A DNA stretch of 32,291 bases from contig JANQHN010000125.1 in assembly GCA_028282665.1 (NCBI GenBank), forward strand, positions 1-32,291. Direction: 5' to 3'. Shown piece by piece: positions 24,926 through 32,291 of this stretch (positions are counted from its first letter, which is position 1; the number at the start of each line of letters is the position of its first letter). The DNA is from Phycisphaerae bacterium. GTDB taxonomy: Bacteria > Planctomycetota > Phycisphaerae > UBA1845. The position numbers and the translations under genes are program-made. A model generated the notes under the pieces. The model was given only the letters and a program-made list of their open reading frames with translations. It was not told the origin of the DNA and made no database searches.

Positions 24926-25348
24926 TCAATCGCGTCCTTCCTCGGACGCTCCCATCGCCCAGCCCAGCCAGCCGACGAGGATATCGCATTCCTGATTGAT
25001 TTCGGTTTCGAACCACCCGGGCCAAACGTCGGGCTCGATGACTTCATAGCCCCAAAGGATTACCAAAGCTGGCAAGAAACTCTTTTCTTCCCCTGCGACC
25101 CCCAGCGAATATCCGGAGAAGAAGTGGACTATGGTCCAAAAGTCCAGGCAGCCTTTGTCCTCGCCTCCGACTAATTGTTCAAAAACTTCCTCGGAGGGGA
25201 CTACCGGGTTAATGATGGTTTGCGTGGGAGCGTCGGTTGTGCCTATGGGGACAGGGATGCAGCCGATCTGTACGGAGGTTACGAAGGTCGCTGCAATTAA
25301 AACGGAAACGATGAAGCGACCTGCCTTTTGTGTAGTGATTTGTGTCAC
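24926..25348 (-). CDS. Small membrane/lipoprotein-like protein with VanZ-like pattern
   Basis: Starting at the GTG at 25348, preceded by GGAG at eight nt, the product has 140 residues. An N-terminal hydrophobic segment (11-29) ends in QIGC (C30), a lipobox-like but imperfect site. Then come LDFWTIVHFFSGYSLG, a hydrophobic ALVILWGYEVIEP and NQECDILVGWLGWAMG. The W..H..SG, E..E and D..VG..G spacing resembles VanZ-type small membrane proteins, but the protein is shorter and I do not assign a family. An ATG 23 codons upstream (25417) is open in frame but has no ribosome-binding site, and would put an odd polar stretch before the signal. It is divergent from cysC. Confidence 0.65.
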   Translation of the reverse strand: MTQITTQKAGRFIVSVLIAATFVTSVQIGCIPVPIGTTDAPTQTIINPVVPSEEVFEQLVGGEDKGCLDFWTIVHFFSGYSLGVAGEEKSFLPALVILWGYEVIEPDVWPGWFETEINQECDILVGWLGWAMGASEEGRD

Positions 25349-25673
25349 AGTCAAGCTCCGATCTATGGGTGCTTTGAGTTGAGGCTGCAACGTAAAACAA
25401 AGAGCCGCTTGCGCCAAGCATTTGAGGCGCGGTTGTGCACTTTCGTTTATCGATCTTCATCGAAGATCGCACCGAGAACGGTTGTCGACATCGTATAAGT
25501 TATTTTCGGCGATTTCCGCAAGCGCCGGGCGAAATTGACGTGCTAAAGCGTAGCACCATCACGCGGTTGCGAAGGATAACGGTACGGACCTTGTTGTTTG
25601 GGGAGGCCGCCCTATACTCACGCCACCGTGTGAATTTTAGAAAAAACTATAAGGTTCGGACAGGAGAGCAGGT
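25349..25673. other. Divergent spacer between the lipoprotein-like gene and cysC
   Basis: The 325-bp region holds the candidate cysC promoter (annotated separately) and no recognisable gene. If the upstream ATG at 25417 is the true start of the minus-strand gene, the spacer is correspondingly shorter. Confidence 0.5.
25591..25618 (+). promoter_or_regulatory. Candidate sigma70-type promoter of cysC
   Basis: TTGTTG (25591-25596), a 16-nt spacer and TATACT (25613-25618) give a leader of about 50 nt before the GTG start at 25674. The -10 box is strong and the -35 box is partial. Confidence 0.5.
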
Positions 25674-26285
25674 GTGACGGAGATCAAGGCGACGAACATT
25701 ACCTGGCACGAAGGCCACGTCAGTCGGGAAGACCGGGAGAAGATGCTGAAGCAGCGTGGCGCATTGATTTGGTTTACGGGATTGAGCGGTTCGGGAAAGA
25801 GCACGTTTGCCTATACGCTGGAACACGCGGTGATGGGGCGTGGGCACCTGGCTTACGTGCTTGATGGTGATAACATCCGTCACGGTTTGAATAAGAACCT
25901 CGGATTCAGTGCGGAAGATCGCCAAGAGAACATTCGCCGCATCAGCGAAGTGGGCAAGCTCTACGTCGATACGGGAATCATCACCTCGACGGCGTTCATC
26001 AGCCCTTACCGCGCCGACCGAGATGCTGCGCGTGAGATCGTCGGCGAAGGCAACTTCTTTGAGGTTTTCTGCGATACGCCTCTTGAGGTTTGCGAACAGC
26101 GCGATCCGAAAGGTTTGTACAAAAAGGCTCGCGCGGGCGAGATCAAAGGTTTTACGGGTATCGACGACCCGTACGAGGCGCCTGAAAAACCGGAACTCGT
26201 CCTTGATGCGTCGAAAGTCACACCGCAAGAAGGCGCAGTGCAGATCATTGAAATGCTGGAAGAGGCCGGCAAGCTGTCTTTGTAA
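25674..26285 (+). CDS. cysC: Adenylylsulfate (APS) kinase
   Basis: The 203-residue enzyme phosphorylates adenosine 5'-phosphosulfate with ATP to give PAPS, for sulfate assimilation or sulfation. The P-loop GLSGSGKST lies at about 36-44, preceded by GALIWFT. The APS-binding region reads [16 protein letters not shown], followed by [13 protein letters not shown], the [24 protein letters not shown] pattern and [12 protein letters not shown] at the end. Length is normal for a stand-alone CysC. The start is a GTG with AGGAG about nine nt upstream. No sulfate adenylyltransferase (cysD/cysN or sat) lies beside it, so ATP sulfurylase must be encoded elsewhere. It is followed by several RNA hairpins and a bidirectional terminator. 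Confidence 0.95.
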   Translation: MTEIKATNITWHEGHVSREDREKMLKQRGALIWFTGLSGSGKSTFAYTLEHAVMGRGHLAYVLDGDNIRHGLNKNLGFSAEDRQENIRRISEVGKLYVDTGIITSTAFISPYRADRDAAREIVGEGNFFEVFCDTPLEVCEQRDPKGLYKKARAGEIKGFTGIDDPYEAPEKPELVLDASKVTPQEGAVQIIEMLEEAGKLSL

Positions 26286-26291
26286 AGGTCA

Positions 26292-26408
26292 TTTGGTTAA
26301 AAATCCCAGTAGCGGACTTTTTTAAAAACCAAAGGGAACCCGGGCTCGCCGAAACCCGAGTTCCCCTAGCAGGCTGTCCACCCTTTCGGGAGGAGACCCA
26401 CACAGCCT
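26292..26408 (+). other. Cluster of three RNA hairpins after cysC
   Basis: Three stem-loops follow within about 120 bp. The first is TTTGGTT (26292-26298) / AACCAAA (26327-26333). The second is GGGAAC..CGGG (26334-26344) / CCCG..GTTCCC (26355-26365) with one mismatch and a 10-nt loop. The third is AGGCTGT (26371-26377) / ACAGCCT (26402-26408), enclosing a small CCC/GGG stem. None ends in a T-run, so they are not simple terminators. A structured 3' UTR or small RNA is possible. Confidence 0.4.
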
Positions 26409-26429
26409 CTGCAATACCTATCGTAAATG

Positions 26430-26464
26430 AAAAGGCGCTCCTTGAGGTTCGAGGAGCGCCTTTT
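26430..26464. terminator. Bidirectional rho-independent terminator
   Basis: AAAAGGCGCTCC (26430-26441) and GGAGCGCCTTTT (26453-26464) form a perfect 12-bp stem with an 11-nt loop. It ends in T-runs on both strands. It lies between convergent cysC and the receiver-domain gene and can serve both. Confidence 0.85.
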
Positions 26465-26499
26465 GTTGCTTTCGAAAGCATCGTAGGCATGATTTTGAA

Positions 26500-26964
26500 C
26501 TAAAGTCCTGCGTTGGGCTGACTCTCGCTACATTTCGTCGTACTTGCTTCGCTGGTGCGTTTTTGTTCATCGATGCCCAGCAACTCCGCCATTTTGGAAA
26601 GGGCGAAAGGCTTCTCTAGACAATACGCGGTGTCATTAGGGTCAAGCACTTCCTGTTGCAATGCGGCATCCGCCACGGTACGCACAAGCTGCACACTTGG
26701 ATTCAGCGCTTTGGCGCGTGTCTCGATGCGGCGTACAGTATGCTCGGGTAATTCGTCGGACAGCACGACGGCTTCGATGTCATGCTCATTCAAAAAACAC
26801 TGCGCATCGCCTTCGTTGTCCGCGACGAGAATTTCGAACCACTTGCTCAAATATTTTACGAGCGACCACTTTAACAGCGCTTGTGGCTCGACGATCAGCA
26901 GGCATCGGGGCGGCGTTGAATTAGCCCTTTCCTCAGACATGATGGTACGTACCGCTACTTCCAT
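26500..26964 (-). CDS. Receiver-like (pseudo-receiver) domain protein
   Basis: From the ATG at 26964 the product has about 154 residues. A CheY-like fold is visible: strand CLLIVEPQALLKWSLVKYL, helix and strand FEILVADNEGDA, strand AVVLSDELPEHT, strand VQLVRTV and the final YCLEKPFALSKMAELLG with the conserved Lys-Pro. The first acidic pair is reduced to Glu-Pro. Aligning the Pro of SDELP with the M-P of active receivers puts Ser at the phospho-Asp position, with Asp one residue later, so phosphorylation may not occur normally. There is no output domain; the C-terminal 20 residues are polar. The start at 26964 has GGAG eight nt upstream; ATG 26988 is the alternative and lacks one. The gene shares a terminator with cysC. 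Confidence 0.75.
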   Translation of the reverse strand: MEVAVRTIMSEERANSTPPRCLLIVEPQALLKWSLVKYLSKWFEILVADNEGDAQCFLNEHDIEAVVLSDELPEHTVRRIETRAKALNPSVQLVRTVADAALQQEVLDPNDTAYCLEKPFALSKMAELLGIDEQKRTSEASTTKCSESQPNAGL

Positions 26965-26988
26965 GATTCTCTCTCCGAGTTCGCCCAT

Positions 26989-27977
26989 CGAGAACTAGCA
27001 CAACGCGTGCCACAAAACGGGCTCCATCTCACTTGAGAACGCGCCTTTGCATGCCAAAAGGCGTGGCCGCTTCACATCGGCGCGATCACGCCTGCGACTA
27101 ACGAATTGTTCATGATAAGGTAGGGATAAACTATGAACTGAACAGGTTGTAACTCACAAACGCACAATGTGTAGTTAAATGGTTGTCAGCCCATTTGCCA
27201 TTCGTTTTGCTTTTGCCAGTGAAGGCCGTTTCGGCGTCGAGCAGGTGGGGCTATCGAGGCAGTTTCATGGTCCGAAATCAACATTTTGGGCCAAACTTTT
27301 CGCAGGCTGAGCGCCTGATCGGCCGAATCCTGCCCGCGAGAAAGCTTGTTATCGTCACACGCAATGCCAATCGTCATTTGGTTATTAAGAATGGTGAAAT
27401 CGCCGATAGCTCTGACAACGTTTGCGGAAGCTCTCGGTCCGCTTTTTGCGGCTTCCGGAGTTCGCCGGTTCGTTGGGCATATCGCCCCACTCTTTGCGTA
27501 TACCACAGCCGATGGTGAGGTGCACCGCGGGCTTCGTGTGGCGAATGCGATTGCAGCCGGTTATCCGCTTGCAGACGCTCATACAGAACCACGATCGATT
27601 TTCCCGTCAGACAAGCACGGATTTCAGCATCGCCAAGTGCGATCCAGGGAAACAGCGTAACAATATGGACATTTTCGCAGAATTCGGCACGCGGTTTTGG
27701 AGAGGTTTTGAACTGTGGCTGAATGGCGATTGTGGAACGACTCTTGCAACCGGGTGAAATGGAGCATGTCGCGCCGGGTGTTCGCCCACGGTGTGCACGT
27801 TCTGTAAGGTCCGGCCAAGCTGAACACAGCTGATCGTAATGGGCCGGTATCGATGGGCCGGTACGGCCTCTTCTGACGATAGCAGGAATAGAGCTTATTT
27901 GAATTTTCCGGGCTCAGCGAGCTTCGGCTTCGCCTCGGGGCGGAGTTAGGGCTGGCGGCGCGACAGGATGAGATGAC
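26989..27977. other. Long region without a convincing gene, upstream of nifJ
   Basis: About 990 bp separate the receiver gene from nifJ. Several frames stay open on both strands and conflict with one another. A plus frame (about 27346-27660) gives an Ala/Gly-rich 100-residue peptide with no ribosome-binding site. Minus frames between 27186 and 27920 show fragments with coding-like third positions in different frames, so a decayed gene is possible. An 11-bp direct repeat ATGGGCCGGTA occurs at 27839-27849 and 27853-27863 (14-bp period), 115-140 bp before nifJ, and could be an operator. I cannot name any product here. Confidence 0.35.
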
Positions 27978-30900
27978 ATGACTCGACCGAAAGTCACAAT
28001 TGACGGTAACGAAGCGGCTGCTTACGTCGCGCATCGCGTATCTGAGGTTTGCGCAATCTACCCGATTACCCCCAGCTCACCCATGGGTGAGCTGGCGGAC
28101 GAATGGTCCGCGAAGATGGGTAAGAATATTTGGGGAACCGTGCCCCACGTAATCGAAATGCAGAGCGAAGGTGGAGCATCTGCGGCCGTGCATGGTGCGC
28201 TGCAAACGGGATCACTTTCTACGACGTTCACTGCCTCGCAAGGTCTGTTGCTGATGATCCCGACGATGTTCAAGATCGCGGGCGAACTCACGCCAACGGT
28301 ATTCCACGTGACCGCGCGAACCGTCGCGACTCACGCGTTGTCCATTTTCGGCGATCACAGTGATGTGATGGCGGTTCGCTCGACGGGCTTCGGGCTGATG
28401 GCTTCCGGCTCGGTGCAGGAGATCATGGATCTTGCGCTGATCAGTCATGCCTCCACACTCAAAGCACGCGTGCCCTTCCTTCACTTCTTCGACGGTTTTC
28501 GCTCCTCCCACGAGGTCATGAAGGTCGAGCAACTCAGTGAGGATGACATTCGTGCGATGATTGACGACGACCTCATCGCCGCGCACCGCGACCGCGCGAT
28601 GAATCCTGACAGGCCTGTGCTTCGCGGTACCGCTCAGAATCCGGACGTTTTTTTCCAAGCCCGCGAAACGGTCAATCCGTACTACGCAGCGTGCCCGACC
28701 ATCGTGCAGGAAATGATGGACAAGTTCGCTTCCATTGTCGGACGCCAGTATCACCTGTTCGATTACTTCGGCGCAGATGATGCGGAGCGCGTCATTGTCA
28801 TGATGGGCAGTGGTGCTGAGGCTGCGCAGGAAGCGGTCGAGTACCTGGTCGAGCGGGGGGAGAAGGTTGGCTTGGTCAAGGTCAGGCTTTTCCGTCCGTT
28901 CAAGGGCGAGGCGTTGGTCAACGCGTTGCCCAAGTCAACCAAGTCCATTGCGGTATTGGATCGAACAAAGGAGCCTGGCGCCGCCGGCGAGCCGCTTTAT
29001 CAGGATGTCATCGCTGCACTGTTCGAGCATCAGGACGTCAGCGGCAACCATTTCGGCCGGACGCCGAAGGTGATCGGCGGGCGTTATGGTCTTTCCAGTA
29101 AAGAATTCACGCCATCGATGGTGATTGGCGTGTTTGACGAACTAAACCGCGAGAAGCCCAAGAACCACTTCACTATGGGCATCAAGGATGACGTTTGCAA
29201 TACATCGCTCGAGTACAACGAGGATTTGTCGACTGAGCCGGACGACGTGGTTCGTGCGATGTTTTTCGGATTGGGCAGCGACGGTACGGTCGGCGCAAAC
29301 AAAAACTCGATTAAGATCATCGGCGAGGGAACGGACTTCTACGCTCAAGGTTACTTCGTTTACGACTCGAAGAAGGCGGGCTCGGTGACGGTGTCGCACC
29401 TCCGCTTCGGTCCCAGGCCTATCCATTCGACGTACCTCATCACGAAATCGAATTTTATCGGTTGCCATCAGCAGGTCTTTATGGACAAGCTGGATGTTTT
29501 GGCCTGTGCAGCCGAAGGAGCGGTATTCCTGCTCAATACTCAAGCGGGACCTGATGAAGCGTGGGATACGCTCAATCGCCAGGTGCAGCAGCAAATCGTT
29601 GACAAGAAACTCAAGATGTACGTCATCGATGCGTACAAAGTCGCCGGTGAAACGGGCATGGGAGCTCGCATCAACACGATCATGCAGACGTGCTTCTTCG
29701 CTATCTCGGGCGTTTTGCCACAGGATGAAGCGATCGCGAAGATCAAGGACGCGATTCAGAAAACGTACGGCAAGCGTGGCGAAAAGATTGTGAACATGAA
29801 TTTCGCCGCCGTGGATCAGGCTGTGGCGAATCTCTATGAAGTGAAAATTCCGGATGAGGTCACCAGCACTTTCGACCGCCCGCCGGTTGTGGCGGAGGAA
29901 GCGCCGGAATTCGTCAAGGACGTGCTCGGCAAAATGATCAGCTACGAAGGCGATTTGCTGCCGGTGAGTTCATTGCCCGATGACGGCACATTCCCCACAG
30001 GCACCGCAAAGTGGGAGAAGCGAAACATCGCGCTGGAGATTCCGGTTTGGGATCCTGACACGTGCATTCAGTGCAACAAATGTTCGCTGGTTTGCCCGCA
30101 CGCGGCAATTAGGCCCAAGGTTTACGATGCCGCCTTGCTCGACAGTGCGCCTTCGACGTTCAAGTCGACCGACGCTCGCGGTAAGGAATTCAAGGGTCTG
30201 AAGTACACGCTCCAAGTTGCTTGTGAGGATTGCACCGGTTGTGCTTTGTGTGTGGAAGTCTGTCCCGCGAAGAACAAGCAGGAAGTCAAGCGCAAGGCGA
30301 TCAACATGGCGGCCCAGCCGCCGCTCCGTGAGGCCGAGCGAGAAAACTACAAGTTTTTCCTGGATACGATTCCCGACTTTGATCGCACGCGGCTCAACCG
30401 CAGCATGGTCAAGGATTCGCAACTGTTTCAGCCGCTTTTTGAATACAGCGGTGCGTGTGCGGGTTGCGGTGAGACCCCTTATGTCAAATTGGCAAGCCAG
30501 CTTTACGGCGACCGGATGATCATGTCCAACGCGACGGGCTGTTCGTCGATTTACGGCGGGAACCTGCCGACCACGCCGTGGACCGTGAATGCTGAAGGTT
30601 GTGGTCCGACGTGGTGCAATTCGCTCTTCGAGGATAATGCGGAGTTCGGTTTGGGCTTCCGCCTGACCATCGATAAGCAAAAGGAGTTCGCGGAAGAACT
30701 GTTGCACAAGCTATCGGGCAAAATCGGTCAGAACATGGTTGACGCACTGATGAACGCGGATCAGTCGACCGAGGCCGGTGTGATCGAGCAGCGTGGTCGC
30801 GTACGCGAATTGAAGAAGAAACTCGCAGGGGAAACAGGCGTCGATGAAAAAAATCTGCTCGGTGTCGCGGATGCACTGATCAGGCGAAGTGTTTGGATTT

Positions 30901-31547
30901 GCGGCGGAGACGGTTGGGCGTACGACATCGGGTACGGTGGTTTGGACCACGTGCTCGCGTCGGGACGTAACGTTAATGTCTTGGTGCTCGATACCGAGGT
31001 CTATTCGAACACGGGCGGGCAGATGTCCAAGTCCACGCCATGCGGTGCGGTAGCGAAGTTCGCCGCGAGCGGTAAGGAAATGGGCAAAAAAAGTCTGGGT
31101 ATGATGGCAATGACTTACGGCTACGTTTACGTCGCGCAGGTTGCGATGGGGGCTAGCGACAACCACACAGTCAAAGCTTTCGTCGAAGCGGAAAGTTACG
31201 ACGGTCCGTCGTTGCTGATTTGCTACTCGCATTGCATCGCTCACGGCATCAATATGAGTACGGGCATGGAAAATCAAAAGAGGGCGGTCGAGTGTGGCCA
31301 CTACCCGCTGTATCGCTTCGACCCGCGCCGTAGCGCGGAAGGGTTGAACCCGCTGCAGCTTGATTCCAAGCCACCGAAGATCGGTTTCCGGCAGTATGCG
31401 GAAATGGAAAACCGCTATCGTATGCTGCTTAAAAGTCAGCCGGATCGCGCGGATGTGTTGCTGACGATTTCGCAAAAGCAGGCAGAGGCGCGGTATGCGG
31501 AACTGGCCCGTTTGGCGCAAGCCTGGCCTGACGTGCAGCAGGACTAG
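27978..31547 (+). CDS. nifJ: Pyruvate:ferredoxin (flavodoxin) oxidoreductase
   Basis: The 1189-residue single-chain enzyme oxidises pyruvate and CoA to acetyl-CoA and CO2, reducing ferredoxin or flavodoxin. The N-terminal domain opens with KVTIDGNEAAAYVAHRVSEV and PITPSSPMGELADEW. Two 4Fe-4S clusters are bound by C696/C699/C702/C706 (CIQCNKCSLVCP) and C752/C755/C758/C762 (CTGC and following). The C-terminal thiamine-diphosphate half has SGACAGCGETPYVKL, TGCSSIYGGNLPTTPW, the GDGWAYDIGYGGLDHVLASG motif with NVLVLDTEVYSNTGGQMSKS, and a final C-terminal arm. Size matches other homodimeric PFORs. ATG is preceded by AGGATGAG. Presence of this oxygen-sensitive enzyme points to a fermentative or facultative anaerobic phase. 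A dihydroorotate-dehydrogenase-like gene follows after 239 bp, a pairing seen in many bacteria. Confidence 0.97.
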   Translation: MTRPKVTIDGNEAAAYVAHRVSEVCAIYPITPSSPMGELADEWSAKMGKNIWGTVPHVIEMQSEGGASAAVHGALQTGSLSTTFTASQGLLLMIPTMFKIAGELTPTVFHVTARTVATHALSIFGDHSDVMAVRSTGFGLMASGSVQEIMDLALISHASTLKARVPFLHFFDGFRSSHEVMKVEQLSEDDIRAMIDDDLIAAHRDRAMNPDRPVLRGTAQNPDVFFQARETVNPYYAACPTIVQEMMDKFASIVGRQYHLFDYFGADDAERVIVMMGSGAEAAQEAVEYLVERGEKVGLVKVRLFRPFKGEALVNALPKSTKSIAVLDRTKEPGAAGEPLYQDVIAALFEHQDVSGNHFGRTPKVIGGRYGLSSKEFTPSMVIGVFDELNREKPKNHFTMGIKDDVCNTSLEYNEDLSTEPDDVVRAMFFGLGSDGTVGANKNSIKIIGEGTDFYAQGYFVYDSKKAGSVTVSHLRFGPRPIHSTYLITKSNFIGCHQQVFMDKLDVLACAAEGAVFLLNTQAGPDEAWDTLNRQVQQQIVDKKLKMYVIDAYKVAGETGMGARINTIMQTCFFAISGVLPQDEAIAKIKDAIQKTYGKRGEKIVNMNFAAVDQAVANLYEVKIPDEVTSTFDRPPVVAEEAPEFVKDVLGKMISYEGDLLPVSSLPDDGTFPTGTAKWEKRNIALEIPVWDPDTCIQCNKCSLVCPHAAIRPKVYDAALLDSAPSTFKSTDARGKEFKGLKYTLQVACEDCTGCALCVEVCPAKNKQEVKRKAINMAAQPPLREAERENYKFFLDTIPDFDRTRLNRSMVKDSQLFQPLFEYSGACAGCGETPYVKLASQLYGDRMIMSNATGCSSIYGGNLPTTPWTVNAEGCGPTWCNSLFEDNAEFGLGFRLTIDKQKEFAEELLHKLSGKIGQNMVDALMNADQSTEAGVIEQRGRVRELKKKLAGETGVDEKNLLGVADALIRRSVWICGGDGWAYDIGYGGLDHVLASGRNVNVLVLDTEVYSNTGGQMSKSTPCGAVAKFAASGKEMGKKSLGMMAMTYGYVYVAQVAMGASDNHTVKAFVEAESYDGPSLLICYSHCIAHGINMSTGMENQKRAVECGHYPLYRFDPRRSAEGLNPLQLDSKPPKIGFRQYAEMENRYRMLLKSQPDRADVLLTISQKQAEARYAELARLAQAWPDVQQD

Positions 31548-31731
31548 ATGCCCGTTATCAGAGCATCAGGGCGCAAGTCCGGCGAGACAAAGCGAGTGCG
31601 TGGAACAATCCTTACCCTCGTAAGGAGACCGAACGAGGACGACCGTTAGAGGCAGGTGGCACTAGGCGCGGGGCTCGATTTGGAAAACACTACCGCCATC
31701 GAGCAATGGTGCTGGAGCATGAACCGATTTA

Positions 31732-31755
31732 CGGACGCCTATTGAGGCGTATCCG
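31732..31755 (+). other. Hairpin between nifJ and the DHOD-like gene
   Basis: CGGA-CGCCT, loop ATTG, AGGCG-(TA)-TCCG forms a compact stem with a two-base bulge, about 30 bp before the next start codon. It has no T-run. It may stabilise the upstream nifJ message or lie in the leader of the next gene. Confidence 0.4.
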
Positions 31756-31786
31756 ATACCAATCAATGTGAAAGAGAGCGAAAGCT

Positions 31787-32291
31787 ATGGATCTCTCGAC
31801 GACGTATTGCGGGTTTGAATTGAAGAATCCGTTGGTAGCAGCAGCCTCGCCGATGTCGCGCGAGGTCAGCGGGGTTCGCGCGTTGGAGGATGCTGGTGTG
31901 GCAGCAGTAGTGGTCTACTCTCTCTTCGAGGAGCAGATCGAACACGAAATGGCTGCTGCGGCGCATTTCGAGAAGTTGGGCACGGAGAGCTTCGCCGAGT
32001 CGCTTAGCTACATGCCTCAGGTTGAAGAATACACGAAAGGTCCTGACGACTACCTCGAACACATCGCCGCCCTTAAAAAGGCGGTCAGCGTGCCGATCAT
32101 TGCCAGTTTGAACGGCAGGACAGTTGGCGGATGGGTCGAGTACGCGAAGAAAATGGAACAGGCGGGCGCGGACGGGCTTGAGATGAACATCTACCGACTC
32201 GCCGCCAACCCCAACATGACCGGCGAACAAATCGAAGGTGAGTACCTCGATATTCTGCGTGAAGTGAAGAATTCAGTGAGGATTCCGGTTG
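31787..32291 (+). CDS. Dihydroorotate dehydrogenase-like protein (C-terminus cut by window edge)
   Basis: The first 168 codons are present. They begin MDLSTTYCGFELKNPLVAAA, followed by SPMSREVSGVRALEDAGVAAVVVYSLFEEQIEHE and KAVSVPIIASLNGRTVGGWVEYAKKMEQAGADGLEMNIY, a TIM-barrel FMN-binding pattern as in class 1 dihydroorotate dehydrogenases and PreA. SLN and EMNIY correspond to the strands that line the flavin site. The proteins of this type found beside nifJ are usually annotated only as DHOD-like; the insertion of an Ala/Glu-rich segment around residues 47-85 sets them apart from PyrD. The catalytic Cys/Ser loop may lie beyond the edge. A GAGAG lies about 12 nt before the ATG. Distance to nifJ (239 bp) allows co-transcription, but the intervening hairpin leaves that open. 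Confidence 0.85.
   Translation, partial: MDLSTTYCGFELKNPLVAAASPMSREVSGVRALEDAGVAAVVVYSLFEEQIEHEMAAAAHFEKLGTESFAESLSYMPQVEEYTKGPDDYLEHIAALKKAVSVPIIASLNGRTVGGWVEYAKKMEQAGADGLEMNIYRLAANPNMTGEQIEGEYLDILREVKNSVRIPV

Noticed and set aside
27186-27700. Minus-strand fragments resembling the end of a GGDEF domain (e.g. SADQALSLRK) and an ERLQA segment
   Set aside because: The pieces lie in different frames at the wrong distances and could be chance; kept only as a possible decayed gene.
29970-30707. 245-codon minus-strand open frame, and others opposite nifJ (30711-31520)
   Set aside because: Antisense shadows of nifJ; Arg/Thr/His-rich with no family resemblance.

Overview
The window looks like a chromosomal segment of a Planctomycetota-type bacterium, possibly Phycisphaerae-like; this is an inference from protein character, not from a marker gene. 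The pointers are a eukaryotic-type (GT3) glycogen synthase, a secreted M28 peptidase ending in a dockerin-like pair of Ca-binding loops, a lipoprotein with an Asn/Gly/Asp-rich linker, several membrane glycosyltransferase-like proteins, and long spacers between mostly single genes. Base composition is moderately GC-rich. No CRISPR array, transposase, integrase or phage gene was seen.

Layout. 1-802 (minus): N-terminal part of the glycogen synthase, which has no internal start-to-stop frame because it runs off the left edge. 954-2051 (minus): secreted Spy/CpxP-like coiled-coil protein with its own terminator. 2460-5296 (plus): a likely operon of an MmgE/PrpD-family enzyme, a PglC/WcaJ-type sugar-phosphate transferase and a PIG-L deacetylase. 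It converges on a minus-strand pair (5333-9014) of a formyltransferase and a TMTC-like membrane TPR protein. Together 3.8-9.0 kb reads as a surface-glycan patch with a possible deacetylate-then-formylate step. 9.2-11.8 kb: a DinB-fold protein and a second polytopic GT-C-like protein. 11.8-14.6 kb: divergent aroB and folC (shikimate and folate). 14.9-15.5 kb: a TrkA-N protein with an unusual N-terminal 'PEGT' domain. 16.1-19.1 kb: a 991-residue PAS-PAS-PAS-PocR hybrid histidine kinase, standing alone.

19.16-22.6 kb: an intact tRNA-Ala(GGC) on the minus strand, and 3.4 kb away a 27-bp direct copy of its 3' end. They bracket one unfamiliar 769-residue lipoprotein gene. This is the layout left by integration at a tRNA 3' end, and it is the best candidate here for an acquired, undescribed element. 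22.8-26.5 kb: secreted M28 peptidase with dockerin, a small lipoprotein-like VanZ-pattern protein, and a stand-alone APS kinase (cysC) followed by a run of RNA hairpins and a bidirectional terminator. 26.5-27.0 kb: a receiver-domain protein that appears to lack the phosphorylatable Asp. About 1 kb without a convincing gene then precedes nifJ (pyruvate:ferredoxin oxidoreductase, 27978-31547), followed by a dihydroorotate-dehydrogenase-like gene cut by the right edge.

Two genes (the GT-C gene at 9827 and folC) have a promoter whose -10 box ends only 8-9 nt before the start codon and no Shine-Dalgarno sequence, so they may be translated from leaderless mRNAs.
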